This document shows, piece after piece, positions 22,980-36,677 of a DNA stretch of 64,000 nucleotides. Below the pieces are notes generated by a model. The model did no database searches. It had not been told where the DNA came from and worked only from the letters and a program-made list of their open reading frames with translations. A program made the position numbers and the translations under genes. Position 1 is the stretch's first letter. Each line of letters begins with the position of its first letter. Location: the NCBI GenBank assembly GCA_033961575.1, contig CM066732.1, positions 78,496,187-78,560,186 of the forward strand. Direction: 5' to 3'. Source of the stretch: Aselliscus stoliczkanus. Taxonomy: Eukaryota > Chordata > Mammalia > Chiroptera > Hipposideridae.

Positions 22980-22981
22980 CA
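22735..22981. repeat. Complex (CA)n/(CACAT)n tract
   Basis: Nearly 250 nt of CA with interspersed CACAT, CACC and CATA interruptions. It produces long spurious Cys/Val-rich ORFs on the minus strand. Confidence 0.95.
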
Positions 22982-23379
22982 CAAGCATAAATGGAATATT
23001 ACTCAGCCATAAAAGAAATGAAATCTTGCCGTTTGTGACAACATGAATGGACCTAGAGGGTATTACACTAAGTGAACTAAGTCAGGCAGAGAAAGACAAG
23101 TACCATATGATGTCACTTATATGTGGAATCTGAGGGTCAAAACAAATAAGCAAGTGAAACAAAACAGAAACAGACTCATAGATACAGAGAACAAACTGAT
23201 GGTTGCCAGAGAGGAAAGGGGGTGGGGGAATGGACAAAAAAGGTGAAGGGGATTAAGAGGTTCAAATTTCCAGTTATAAAGTAAGTTGGAGGATGTAATG
23301 TATAGCATAGAGAATAGAGTCAATAATATCACAATAACTTTATAATAAATTGCTGTGGTGATCACTTCATATGGAATGG

Positions 23380-23410
<31 letters not shown>

Positions 23411-23437
23411 TATATACAAACACAAACATATATGTAT

Positions 23438-23710
23438 ATATCTGTGCCAATAAAAGTATACACATTTTTTTTTTTTTTGAGGGCAGTGTCACTGGCCCTC
23501 ATATGTGGGACCGAACTACACATTTTAATAAAGGAAAAACCTGTGTTAAAATTGTGATACTCAATATATAGTCATATTTGACTTCTGCAATTACAAGAGG
23601 TGCTCGACATGGTTCCCATCAATGTCCAGGCACTTCTGATTATGGCAAACTATTGCTTGAGCAACACTGACCGAAGTGTCCACTTGTATACATTTTTTTA
23701 GCACCCCTGG
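23438..23710 (-). mobile_element. Mariner-like MITE / deletion derivative
   Basis: Terminal inverted repeats: the right end TGTATACATTTTTTTAGCACC is roughly inverted to the left end GTGCCAATAAAAGTATACA. The minus strand inside encodes a short KCLDIDGNHVEHLL tail that resembles the end of Tc1/mariner transposases. It is inserted in an L1 3'UTR and split by a truncated SINE. Confidence 0.6.
23469..23516 (-). mobile_element. 5'-truncated SINE inside the MITE
   Basis: Only the last ~40 nt of the SINE head plus poly(T). Target-site duplications TACACATTTT lie at 23459-23468 and 23517-23526. Confidence 0.9.
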
Positions 23711-23971
23711 TAAGATATATATATATATATATGTCACTGTTATACACTTCAAACTAACATAATATTGTATCAATTATAATTTTAAAAATGAACAAAAAAC
23801 AAAATAACAGTAAAATAGCATTATACCTGTTAGCTAAGAAAAAATAAGAGAGAAACTATTAAAAGCTTGATTGGAGCTGTTCAGCAAAGTCGCACAAAAA
23901 CTAGATCAAAACTGATGTACCAGGTGATGGCTCAGTTTCTAACTTAAATAGCAAGTGCTACTTAAGAAAGA

Positions 23972-23973
<2 letters not shown>

Positions 23974-24026
<53 letters not shown>
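23974..24026. repeat. (AT)n microsatellite
   Basis: About 26 AT units. Confidence 0.97.
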
Positions 24027-24031
<5 letters not shown>

Positions 24032-24385
24032 GATTTTATTTCTATTTTTTAAAAAGAGTAAAATATTTTATGCTTAAAAATCATAAAGTTCCAAAAATCT
24101 TGAAAATATATCAACTGTGTCCCCAATAAAATACTATTAATTTTTCCACCTTACCTCCCCAATCATAGTTATTAAAATAAATGTAATGAGAATCCTATCT
24201 CTAATGGTTTATAGTTTCCCTACATCCAACTCAATGTTTCTTTGTATTAGGTTTCCTTCTCTCAACACTCAGCTGAACTTCAGATACTTGAAATATAATA
24301 ACCTTGGGCATTTAGATATTAATAGCCAGCAAGATAAGAACTCTACAAGCTTTCATTGTTCATGTTCTTTATCATAAAATTGGTT
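24027..24385. other. NUBPL intron 10, unassigned part
   Basis: AT-rich; nothing recognised. Confidence 0.4.
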
Positions 24386-24445
24386 AGGCAAGGTAAACTC
24401 TGTCTTTGCCTCCTCTCATGACCACATCAAAATTATAACTAAACT

Positions 24446-24550
24446 GGGCTGGCCCAGTGGCACGGTGGTTAAGCGCTGGCTTGGGAAGCCAGCGGCATGG
24501 GTTCGGGTCCCACATATGAGGGCCGGTGACACTGCCCTCAAAAAAAAAAA
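24446..24550 (+). mobile_element. Short tRNA-derived SINE
   Basis: Head-only copy inserted in the HAL1 5'UTR. A 16-bp perfect target-site duplication, AAATTATAACTAAACT, lies at 24430-24445 and 24551-24566. Confidence 0.95.
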
Positions 24551-25898
24551 AAATTATAACTAAACTACAGAACAACCATCATTGAGAATCACCTGAAGTC
24601 CAGCTGAACAGAAGTCCTGTAACTAAGAATATACAGAAGAAGCCATGTGGTGACTGGTAGGAAGTGTGGAGACACTAAACAGCCTGGTCCCATTCCCACG
24701 TGTCACAGCTGAAAATCAGTAGGGATACCTCAGCTGTGGGGGTCCCCACCAAGAGCGAGAGGTCCCAGCCCCACACCAGGCTCCCCTGCCCAAGGTTTCA
24801 GTGCCTGGAAGAGAGGTCCCCACAACTTCTAGCTGTGAAAACCAGGGGAGGTTGCAGCTGAGTGAAACGGAGGGCAACTGGAGTCCTAGCTTCTCTTAAA
24901 GGGCCCATGCACAAACTTACTCGCTGATGGAATCACTCGCTCTGGGCGCCAGTGCCGGGGCAGCACCTCAAAAGGCTCCAAGGACACATGCAGAGGAACT
25001 GAATTGTCTGGCTTCAAGGTGAGACAGAGGGGCAGCTTTCTCCCAGAGAGAAGAGCTGGCAGAAGGCAATGCTCCTTTGGAGAGCCCTCCTCCTGCCATA
25101 CCTGAGACGCCATCAACCTAGCTGACACCGCTCCTGTGCTTTACTGATTCCCTGATACCCGGCCCCACCCAACTTGTAGGCCCACCCAAGCCGCTTCCAG
25201 TGGCTTTTTCATACAAACAGCCTGTCTTGGCTCATTCTGCAGACTGTCCTAAAATCCCTCAAAGGTTGACAAACCCTAGACAAGCAGCATCTAACCTCAG
25301 CATGCCCCATAGTACCTCTTGCTGAGCAGCCCCAAGCATAACACTAGCGGCAGCTGGCCTCAGTTCAAAGCTTAGCCTCCCCCACGTACCTCTAAACCCA
25401 GCACAAGTGGCAACCATCTGCAGATCATCTTGTAGTTCATACCAAGTGCCCCTGGGCAGGGCACAGGCAGTGGCTGACCTTGATCTGCAACAGAGCCCCT
25501 TTCAAGAGGTCCCAGAACCAATATACCCTGTGGCTAGCTTCAGATCACACCATAGCACCACCCAACCAACTCTACAAATGACACACCCCAAGGGAGGACT
25601 AGGCAGGGACCAGAGCCCTGCTAAAGCAAATCCTGCTTGGTAGGGTCAGTTCCTGCACAACAGCTCCTCCACTGTAGTCACAGCCAGTTCTCACACCAAT
25701 TAGCCCAAGGATCAATCCCCCCATTAATGTGCAAATAGCAGCCAAGGCTGAACACCCTGGAACACCCAGCTCCAGTAACCAGGGAGATTACACCACTGGG
25801 GCTCACAGGACACCTACTATGTAAGGCCACTCTACTAAGCCCAGGGGATATAGAAGCTCTACCTAATACATAAAAACAAAAACTGGGAGGCAGCCAAT

Positions 25899-26762
25899 AT
25901 GGAGAGACAAAGAAACATCAACCAAATGAAAAGACATAACAAAGCTCCAGAAAAAGAAATAAACAAATCGGAGAAAAGTAATCTACCAGATGCAGAGTTC
26001 AAAACACTGGTTATTAGGATGCTCAATGATCTCAGGGAGAACTTCAATAAAGAGATAGGAAACATAAAAATGGAGATAGAAACATAAAAAAGAACCAGTC
26101 AGAAATAATACACTCACTGAAATGAAGAATAAATGAATGGGAATGAACAGTACATTAGATGAAGCAGAGGATCAAGTCAATGATTTGGAAGATAAGGTAG
26201 CAGAAACCATCCAATCGGAATAGTAAAGAGAAAAAAGAAGACATAAAAACGAAGAGAGTTTAAGGGGCCTCTGGGAAAACATCAAGAAAGTATATCAACA
26301 TCTGCATTATAGAGGTACCAAAAGGAGAAGAGAGAGAGCAACAACTAAACTATTTGAATAAATAATGACAGAAAACTTCCCTAACCCGGTAAAGAAAATA
26401 GACATACAAGCCCAGCAAGTGCAGAGAATCCAAAACAAGATGAACCAAATAGATTCATAATTAAAATGCAAAACATTAAAGACAGAAAGAATCTTAAAAG
26501 CAGCAAGAAAAAAGCAGTCAGTTGTCTACAAGAGAGATCCTGTAAGATTGTCATCTGATTTCTCAACAGAAACTTTGCAGGCAAGAAGGGACTGGACAAA
26601 ATATTCAAAGTGATGAAAAGCAAGGCCCTACAACCAAGATTACTCTACCCAGCAAAGCTATCATTTAGAATAGAAGGACAAAGAGCTTCCCAGACGAGAA
26701 AAAGCTATGAGTTCATCAACACCAAATCAGTACAACAAGGAATCTTAGAGGGGCTTCTTTAA
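25899..26762 (+). pseudogene. L1/HAL1 ORF1, decayed
   Basis: Begins MERQRNINQMKRHNKAPEKE and keeps the LVIRMLNDLREN coiled-coil block, then stops after ~62 codons. Later frames keep the SADFSTETL-like and YPAKL blocks, and it ends CTTCTTTAA like copy 1. The protein would be the trimeric ORF1p RNA chaperone if intact. Frameshifts and stops rule that out. Confidence 0.78.
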
Positions 26763-26787
26763 GATGAAAAAAAAAAAAAAAAAAGAT

Positions 26788-27212
26788 GGGCCGGCACAGT
26801 GGCGCATTGGTTAAGAGCTGGTTTTGGGATGCCAGCGGCCCCGGTTCGGATCCCACATATGAGGGCCAGTGACACTGCCCTCTACAGCTAACACCAGCTC
26901 CACCTGGAGCTGGGCTGTGCGAGCCCCGGCGATGGTATAGGCTGCAGCCCCTGCTGCAGTTGGCTGCCATAGGCTACAATGAGTGGCCGGCAGCCAGCGT
27001 GAGCGGCCAATAGCCGCGGTGAGTGACATCCAGGGGGCCGGCGACTGATCTGCCTCATCCAGGAAGAGCGCAATGATGATACCAACATGGGCCAGTGAAG
27101 CAACGTCCTCCGCAACTACACTGAATAACAAAAAGACAGCAACATGTCTGTTCCCCTTCCCCGATTCCCCAAGCTGTTCCCCTCCCCCAATTCCCCAATA
27201 AAATCTTTAAAA
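26788..27212 (+). mobile_element. Long T+ SINE
   Basis: Full head, body and AATAAAATCTTTAAAAA tail, inserted in an A-rich site directly after HAL1 ORF1. Flanking AAAAGAT repeats lie on both sides (26781-26787 and ~27214-27220). Intact B-box-like GGTTCGGATCCC. Confidence 0.93.
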
Positions 27213-27224
27213 AAAAAGATTACA

Positions 27225-27515
27225 AATATGAATAATAAAGTGTCAATAACTACATATCTATCAACAATTACTTTTAATGTAAATGATTAAATAGTCCAAT
27301 CAAAAGACATAGGGTGGCTGAATGGATAAGAAAACAAGAGCCTTACATATGCTGCCTACAAGAGACTCACTTCAGATGAAAGACACACACAGACTAAAAG
27401 TAAAGAGATAGGAAGTAGAGATATTTCACAAAAATGGAAAAACAAAAGCTGAGGTAGCAATACTTATACCAGACAAAGTAGATTTTAAAATAAAGGCTAT
27501 AATGAGAGACAAGGA
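27225..27515 (+). pseudogene. L1 ORF2 endonuclease-domain fragment
   Basis: Same region as the fragment at 10061-10330: block AGACATAGGGTGGCTGAATGG, then CTGCCTACAAGAGACTCACT (encoding the LQETH region) and GACAAAGTAGATTTTAAAAT. It is cut at GAGACAAGGA and joined to the end of ORF2. Confidence 0.75.
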
Positions 27516-28145
27516 AGAACCTAGTAATACCACTTCTGGGGATTTATATCTGAAGAAACCCAAAATGCTATTTCCTGGGGATGTGTGCATGCTTATGTTC
27601 ATTGCAATATTATCTACAAAGATATGAAGGCAACCTGGGTGTCCATTATTGGATGAATGGATAAAGAAGACATAGTACATATACACAATGGAATATTACG
27701 CAGTCATAAAAAAGAATAAAATATTGCCACCTGCAACAATATGGATGGACCTGGAGGATACTGTGCTGAGTGGAGTAAGTCAGTCAGAGAACGACAAATG
27801 TCACATGATTTCACTTATATGTGGAATCTAAAAAACAAAATAAATAAACAAATAAAACAGAAGCAAGCTCATAGATACAGAAAACATTTTGATGGTTGCC
27901 AGATGAAAATGGGCTTGGAGGGATGAGTGAAAAAGTTGAAGGGATTAAGAAGTACAAATTGGCTACGGGGATATAAAGTAGAGCATAAGGAATATAGTCA
28001 TTAATAGTGTAATAACTATGTATGGTGTCAGATAGGTACTAGATTTATTGAAGTGATCGCTTTGTAAGTTATATAAATGTTTAACCACTATGTTGTACAC
28101 ATGAAACTAATATAATATTGTGTGTCAACTGTAATTAAAAAATAA

Positions 28146-29693
<1,548 letters not shown>

Positions 29694-30646
29694 GTTTATT
29701 TTTTGCTGGAGATCTTCCAGCAAGAAATAGCTTGGAAGACATCTGTAAATTATTTTTACCTGTAGTACCTAATATAGACACATCCCACCACATAAGAAGA
29801 AGAAATTAAAGAGGAACAAAGGGATGCAAAGTAGACAACAAAGAGTACAACAAAATAATCTTCCTGATGTCAGCAGATGAGTAAGCTAAGAGAACTGTTG
29901 AAAAGTAGGCCAGACTTGCTATCTCAACTATCTGCCTCTTTATCAGATAGAATTGTTTTTCTTTTATTAGGTATTAATCTATATAGCATTATATATAACT
30001 CGTCAGCTTGATGAAATCTCAGGAAGTATATAATAAGAACCTCCAATACACACACTTCAGTTCTGGGAGGATATGTCTGTCCTGACGACATCGTACTATT
30101 AGGGAGAAGTATTTAGGTATAAATGCTCTGATTCATCATCCAACTGACTTTCTCCACCACAACATCACAAATAAAGCCTTTCAAAAGGCTGAGATTTAAA
30201 ATGCAATTAATGAAACTTAAGTAGAAGATTGACTTGTTATGGTCCTCAGCATTCTTAGGACCACTCCAAATCCATGCAAAGGTTATTGAAAGGTGTGTTT
30301 GTGTATGTTTTATATAAATAAATCATTCAGCATGATGCCAGGCAATGTAAATAATGCAGAAGACGTATATATTACAAAATTAAAAAGCTAGTACAATTTG
30401 TATTATGAAGTGCACAGGGGGAAGAGATATTTCATGCTCTTCTTGTCAGCAAATTTTGAAATCTTAACCAATTCTTTACGTCTTTCCTAAATGTTCAATA
30501 GCCAGATGACAAAATACATGACTATTTCAGTAACCATTTAAAGATTAACTTTTCAATGAATTTGATGCCTTTTCTATAGTTCCACTTAAGACTGTAGGAA
30601 GCTGTCACGGGGCACGCAGAAGAATACATGTCATAAAAAATACTTG
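29694..30646. other. NUBPL intron 9, unassigned part
   Basis: AT-rich; no exon or repeat recognised. Confidence 0.4.
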
Positions 30647-30756
30647 GGGGCCGGCTGAGTGGCGCAGAGGTTGAGTGCTGGCTTGGGAGGCCAGCGACCC
30701 CAGTTCAGGTTCCACATGTGAGGGTCAATGACACTGCCCTCAAAAAAAAAAAAAAA
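30647..30756 (+). mobile_element. Short tRNA-derived SINE
   Basis: Head-only copy with a 16-nt A tail. Confidence 0.9.
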
Positions 30757-32330
30757 ACAACCTTAGAAACCCATAAAACCTTTTCTCTTGATTTATGAGC
30801 TGCCAGTATAGTCAAGAATCCAAAATGCTTTCATTTCTATGGAAATAATTAAAGAAAAAAAAAAAAAAGGAAAGCCTTCTCCTTTTATTGCCACCTATCG
30901 GCGTCGTTTTTGCCCTCCAAAGACTCACAATCCTACCTATAGACACAGAAGCAAGACCAAGAAAGGAAAACCTTATTAGAAAACAGGTGGCATAGTGAGG
31001 GCGGTAACAGGCTAACAGTTTTATACTGAAAAGGATAAAAACGAGTAAAGGTATGGCGAGTGAGTGAGGTGCAGCATGGCCTTGAAAAGTATCTTTGAGG
31101 GGGAGGTCTGAAGGAGGCAGTGCATATTTCAAAGGTGTAAGTTAAAGGGGTTTCTGTGAGATAATCGGAGACCTTAACTACTATACAAAAACTGTCCTTG
31201 TAGATAAAAATGGAGAAGGTTCTGAAAAGCCATTTTACCAAACAATCATTTAAAACACAGCCTAAGAGATGAAATAAAAGGCAGCCAGAGTCAATAAAAG
31301 ACAAATAAAGGGTTCCTACGGGCTTCAACCAGTCACAAGCCACAGCTGTGAGAGCTCTTTCCCTTATTTCTGTTCCTCATTTTCAATTCCAACTTCTTTG
31401 TTACTGGAGCGCCTGTTCGGGTTCACCAGGATATCCCTCTGGGCCCCCAGGACTGCATTCAAAGGAGGAGCTGTGCCTTAAGCTAGGGCTCTAAATTGTT
31501 TCTCATGACACTGTTAGGTACAGCAGTCTAGCACTATTCAGTTTTTGTGATCAGTAATCAGTGTTGCTGAGAAATTTTTAGGGTAATTATACATTTGTGA
31601 GATGTTGGTTAAAAAGTAACTCCCATATGTGAGATTGTTTTTCTAGGAGATATGTTTCAAATTCTAAATAACTTACTTACAACATCCTATCGCCCATTTA
31701 TAAATTAGGGAATTATAATATTGTCAGCATAATTCAATAATGCCATTATAATTACACATTTACTTTATTATGTAAGTGAATGTCAATCTGTTATGTTATT
31801 ATGCAGATTTAGGAAATTGAACTTTCTAGGTTAGTTAAATAAAACAACAGTTGCAGAATATAATTACTGACTATAATTATAGCAATGTATCAAAATATAT
31901 CATTAGTATTCACCTGGCATTGTGGTGGTTGCTATAGTACAAATGCATAATAACAACAATACATTTACCATCAACGTTTAGAAATGCAATTATAATAGCG
32001 AATGTTTTGAAATGCCTTGATGTGTAAGGAATCTTAATTGTAAACTACCTAAAACTAATAATTCATGCTATGGCTCCCTGATTCAGCATCTCACATCTGC
32101 CTTCTCCAGAACAGAAACTCATTCATGAGTAGAACATCAGAACTCTTTTCCTAAAAAGTTCATTGTGGACTTTTTAAAAACCATGTTTTATCCAAAAATC
32201 TGTGTTGTGTTCACTTAACACATGATTTTACTTCTCCTCATAACACTAATGAATTCAATTCTGTAACATGAACAGTGTATGCAATGTAAATTTCAGGTGC
32301 CACACTTTATAGACATGGTAGACACATATT
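30757..32330. other. NUBPL intron 9, unassigned part
   Basis: Mostly AT-rich sequence. The minus-strand ORFs at 30812-31343 overlap each other in different frames and have no recognisable family. Confidence 0.4.
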
Positions 32331-32342
32331 AAAAGATTACAG

Positions 32343-32634
32343 AGCCCCTGCGACGGTGTAGGCTGCAGCCCCTGCTGCAGTGGGCTGCCATAGGCTACAG
32401 TGAGTGGCTGGCAGCCAGCACGAGCTGCCAATAGCCGCGGTGAGCGACCATTCAGAGGCCGGCGACCAATCTGCCTCATCCAGGAAGAGCGCAATGACGA
32501 TTCCAACATGGGCCAGTAAAGCAACGTCCTCCACAACTAGACTGAAGAACAAAAGGACAGCAACTTGTCTGTTCCCCTTCCCCAATTCCCCAATACTATT
32601 CCCTTCCCCAATTTCCCAATAAAATCTTTAAAAA
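32343..32634 (+). mobile_element. 5'-truncated long T+ SINE
   Basis: Lacks the head and begins in the body. Complete AATAAAATCTTT tail. Target-site duplications AAAAGATTACAG lie at 32331-32342 and 32635-32646, so it was truncated on insertion. Confidence 0.94.
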
Positions 32635-32896
32635 AAAAGATTACAGTAAACAAAAAATATTGTCTTTCTATAACAGAAGGACTGATAAATTAAGAAGTGA
32701 TCAGGGTGGCATTTTATCGTACATACTGAGAACTGACACAAGGTTGCTACAACATACGGAACAGGTATTTTCACATAGTATACTGTTTATACTGAGAGAA
32801 GTGCTTCCACCTTACAAACTGATGACCATTATTTAACATATGGGCTTCGAATTACAGTACTTAGACTCCAAAACTCTCTTCTCAAAAGAAAGGTTA

Positions 32897-33348
32897 GGGG
32901 CCGGCAGAGTGGCGCATTGGTTAAGCGCTGGTTTTGGGATGCCAGCGGCCCCGGCTCGGATCCCACATGAGGGCCAGTGACACTGCCCTCTACAGCTAAC
33001 AACAGCTCCACCTGGAGCTGGGCTGTGCAAGCCCTGGCGACGGTGTAGGCTGCAGCCTCTGCTGCAGTGGGCTGCCATAGGCTACAGTGAGTGGCCCGCA
33101 GCCAGCGTGAGCGGCCGGCAGCCAGTGTGAGCTGCCAATAGCTGAGGTGAGCGACATCCAGAGGCCAGTGACCGATCTGCCTCATCCGGAAAGAGCGCAA
33201 TGACGATACCAACATGGGCCAGTGAAGCAACATTCTCCGCAACTAGACCGAAGAACAAAAAGACAGCAACTTGTCTGTTCCCCTTCCCCGATTCCCCAAC
33301 GCTGTTCCCCTTCGCCAATTCCCCAATAAAATCTTTAAAAAGAAAAAA
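32897..33348 (+). mobile_element. Long T+ SINE beside NUBPL exon 9
   Basis: Full-length copy with a slightly shortened head. Target-site duplications AAAAGAAAGGTTA lie at 32884-32896 and 33349-33361. It is 157 nt from the exon 9 donor, antisense to the gene. Confidence 0.95.
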
Positions 33349-33443
33349 AAAAGAAAGGTTAGCACTTGGAACTGTACTATACTAACTTCATTGAAAACAC
33401 AAAGCCAAAAGCAGTCCATCACTTTCTGAGACACTCTTCATCA

Positions 33444-33668
<225 letters not shown>

Positions 33669-33689
33669 TTACATCTCAATCTATAGTCC

Positions 33690-34090
33690 AGCGAGTTTTT
33701 ACTGTGTGCCTACTAGGTTCTAGGAATACAATGATGAGTAAGTTGTGGGCTCTCAAGGAACTCAAGCTAGTGGGAGAGCAAGACACATGTAATTAACTTT
33801 AATAATGTGACAAAATACTTAAGAGATGTAAATGACAGGGATCACAAAATTCTGTCTGGGAAGAGTAAGAGTGATCTCTGAACTGCCCATAGAGAACTAC
33901 CTCTTTGGGTTGAGGGTGGGAAGAGGGGCTGAGGCCTACAGCAGGAATTCTAGGCAGAAGGAAGAGTACAAGCCAAGGAAGTGAAATATAATTTGTGTGG
34001 CCTATTTGGGCTGCAACCTCCTGATAGGGCTATGGCAAAAGCTGGTTTGGTAAGGACAGGCAGGGTCAGGTGTTCAGATACTAAATGTCA
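33690..34090 (+). mobile_element. L2 LINE fragment
   Basis: Opens with the L2 3'-region text ACTGTGTGCCTACTAGGTTC...GGAATACAATGATGAGTAAG and continues with the 'AAGGAACTCAAGCTAGTGGG' block. Confidence 0.75.
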
Positions 34091-34289
34091 TCCATGTATT
34101 TGAGACTTTCTTCTTGGGACAACAGAATACCACAAAAGGTTTTTAAAGTTGAGAAGGTAGTATGGAAGAGGTAATATTACAAAATCAGATCTGTGTTTCA
34201 GAAATTTAGTTCTGATGGCAATATGGAAAAAATAAGCAGAAGAAACACTGGGAAATAGTTAAGAGGCTAATTGCAGACAAAGCCTTATA

Positions 34290-34475
34290 GGGAATAACAG
34301 CTAATGTATGCTGAGTGCTATTACATGCCAGGCACCTGGATAAGTGCTTTAAATGAACTATCTTTTTTACTCCTCACAAGAACTTTATGAGACGAGTATT
34401 TTATTATCCCCATTCTATAGGTGAGAAAACTGACACATGCTTAGCTAGCACAAGACTGAAACCTTAGTTCTTATC
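34290..34475 (-). mobile_element. MIR SINE
   Basis: Reverse MIR: TGCCAGGCACCTGGATAAGTGC, then CCCCATTCTATAGGTGAGAA. Confidence 0.8.
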
Positions 34476-35220
34476 AGAATGTTATCATTTGAAACAAAAA
34501 TTTGAAGCCTAATAAAAAGGATCCACCTCTGTCTGAGTTTTCCCTGCTTCTGGTGCAAAACAGATTCTTCATAAACATTAGCTGAACAAACAGACAACCT
34601 CTGCAAATATAATCCTTATTCATGTTGCTTTTAATCCGACTTCTTATTGATGGGGAGCAGTGGTTCTCTTCTAGAATCAAAACGGGGAATGCAGCTCTCA
34701 GAAGCTTGTAAATAACAATGTTTGTATCATCCTATCAGTTTCATCTATAAGATTATCATTACAGGAGATAATCTCTATGAGGCTGTTTGCATTTTAAATG
34801 AAGAACACTGATAGTCTACAATAAAACATATAGACAAGATGGTGATCAAATTTGTTCTTCTTTATGAAAAGAGAAATAGAAAAGATTAAAGTTTCCCATG
34901 ATACATATAAATGAAGACAAATAGAGAGTGACAAAATATGTAGGTGAGTATTTTCCAAGCATCTAATGTATGCCCTTTTGTGGAAGCAAAGTATCACAGA
35001 AAAATAAATCACACCGTGTTTTGGTCATTCAGTATCATCTCCAGAAGCTAAAAGAAAACACCGCTTAATATCACACAGCTTATTTGTTTATTCATGACGT
35101 CTATATAATACACTCAATGCTTGGACAGTTTCACTGCCATTTATGCTAAATGTGACATATCCCCGGACTGCAGGGCTTTCAACTTAAACAAAAAAATACC
35201 ACTTAAGAAATGGAAAAAGG
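34476..35220. other. NUBPL intron 8, unassigned part
   Basis: AT-rich; nothing recognised. Confidence 0.4.
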
Positions 35221-35221
35221 A

Positions 35222-35370
35222 GGGCCGACTGAGTGGCTCAGTTGGTTAAGAGCTTGCTCAAGAGTGCGAGCTGAGCTCTGAGCAACAGCAGTTCGATGCC
35301 CAGCCCGAGCTGAGCTGCCGCTAATCTGCCAACAGGTGGCAGGATGTTTCAGCTAAAAAAAAATAAAGAA
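35222..35370 (+). mobile_element. Truncated B-type SINE head
   Basis: GGCCGACTGAGTGGCTCAGT head, then GAGCTCTGAGCAACAGC and the CCAACAGGTGGCAGGAT junction, ending early in an A-rich tail. Approximate target-site duplications AAATGGAAAAAGG / AAATGGGAAAAGG. Confidence 0.85.
35329..35342 (+). promoter_or_regulatory. CTCF-type core motif in a SINE
   Basis: CCAACAGGTGGCAG fits the CTCF core CCANYAGRKGGCRS at every position. Occupancy is unknown. Confidence 0.45.
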
Positions 35371-35639
35371 AAGAAAAATGGGAAAAGGGAAAACACCTAA
35401 ATAATGTGCAAATCTAGGTGAGGGTACATTCCAATCCAGAAAGAATGGGAAAAGCATTCCTTCTCTAGAATCTCTGAAGACACCCCAAGACACAGAGGAT
35501 GGAGCCACAGTGTACACACTTTGCAGTGTGCGTGAATAACTTATTAGCCAACTGCTCTCTAAGGATTATATAAATGTCTAAGACATGATTCTCTATAGAG
35601 ACTACGTAAGTGTCCCAAACAGAGAACTATAACCAAACT

Positions 35640-36080
35640 CAATATTTAATGTGCCAGGAACTGGGCTACACAGAAATAGCAGCATACATACACTGGTGAG
35701 CAAAACAGTCTTGATTCTTGTTCCCTCAGAGTTCACACGCTAAATGCAGAAACAGATTGAACAAATAATAGTGTAACAATCTACTTTAAAAACTGGAACA
35801 GCTTCTCTGAAAGCAAAGCAACTAAGTGTTATGAGAGTGTAGAAAAGAGAAGACTATCTACCCTGGGAGTCACAGAGGACTTCCTTCAGGAACTATTTGG
35901 CCTAAAAATTAATGAATAAGCAGGTAAACACAAGGAGAAAGTAAGAAAACACTCAAGACATGTCTCCTTGAAGGAACTGAGAGGCCATTATGATGTGAGT
36001 GCAGCGAGATGAGCGAGATAAAGGCTTGTAGGCTATGGTAGGGGTCTGGGCTAAATGAGTGCAAAGGGAAGCCACGAGGG
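35640..36080 (+). mobile_element. L2 LINE fragment
   Basis: Typical L2 text TGTGCCAGGAACTGGGCTAC and GTGAGCAAAACAGTC, then the GGACTTCCTTCAGGA and GGCCATTATGATG blocks. Confidence 0.78.
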
Positions 36081-36545
36081 GGTTTAAGCAAAAGACCACT
36101 CACTATGCCTGTAGCTATCGCACACTCATTCCTCAGGACTGGAGGGTTTTCAAAACAAAGTGGGATGGAAAAACTAAGAGGACTTGTCTTTGTGTGTTTA
36201 TTTCCTTAGACAAATACAAATCCAGGGCTTTATTCTCTGAAATCAGCCATTTCAGAGGTGATAGTTTTCAGTGTTGTGTAAGTATTCCAGTTCGCCTCCT
36301 GGGCACAAGGTTAGGTTTTTTATTCTCTGCAATTAGGTGGGGACATGTAACTTGTTCGGAGAATGAAATGCGAGAAGTGACATGTGTCACAACTACGCAG
36401 AAGCTAATTCCCCATTATCTTTCCTTCTGTCCCTGTGACCAGCCAGCTTCCAAAAGTGGCTGCTTCATCCATCTAGGTGCCAGAGAAAGAACAGTGCCAA
36501 GGAGTGCGGAAGCAAAACCATAACAGACATATAACATAAGAGTGA
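36081..36545. other. NUBPL intron 8, unassigned part
   Basis: Contains a 154-codon ORF (36059-36523) that starts inside the L2 fossil and has no recognisable domain. Not called a gene. Confidence 0.4.
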
Positions 36546-36555
36546 TAAACGGTGT

Positions 36556-36667
36556 TTTTTGTTTTTTTTTTAAGAGGGCAGTGTCACTGGCCCTCATATG
36601 TGGGACCCGAACCGGAGCCGCTGGCCTCCCAAGCCAGCGCCCAACCACCGCACCACCCAGCAGGCCC
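36556..36667 (-). mobile_element. Short tRNA-derived SINE
   Basis: Minus-strand head-only copy. Target-site duplications TAAACGGTGT lie at 36546-36555 and 36668-36677. Confidence 0.93.
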
Positions 36668-36677
36668 TAAACGGTGT

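Larger units (their letters stand above)
21646..23800 (+). mobile_element. L1 3' half, carrying nested elements
   Basis: Plus-strand L1. The last ~1 kb of ORF2 begins near 21683 and is followed by a long CA-rich tract that replaces part of the 3' region. Then comes the typical end of a Laurasiatherian L1 (ATGGAATATTACTCAGCC, CACTTATATGTGGAATCT, ...ATAATATTGTATCAATTATAA). A mariner-like MITE with a SINE inside sits in the 3'UTR (23438-23710). Confidence 0.85.
24386..28145 (+). mobile_element. HAL1-type element, copy 3, with internal ORF2 deletion
   Basis: Plus strand. The 5'UTR starts almost at the same point as copy 1 but lacks the first ~20 nt with the AAGATGG box. ORF1 is at 25899-26762. 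An endonuclease-region fragment (27225-27515) then jumps to the end of ORF2 (CCACTTCTGGG at 27530) and a complete L1 3'UTR ending near 28140. SINEs interrupt it at 24446-24550 and 26788-27212. The ORF2 deletion junction matches that of the minus-strand copy at 9885-12740. Confidence 0.82.

Noticed and set aside
22617..22988. 123-codon Cys/Val-rich ORFs on the minus strand
   Set aside because: Translation of a CA-rich microsatellite.
30812..31343. Two overlapping ORFs of 106 and 136 codons on the minus strand
   Set aside because: Different frames of the same intronic sequence; no domain and no exon-like borders in NUBPL phase.
36059..36523. 154-codon plus-strand ORF
   Set aside because: Starts in an L2 fossil, runs antisense to NUBPL, and has no recognisable family or splice support.
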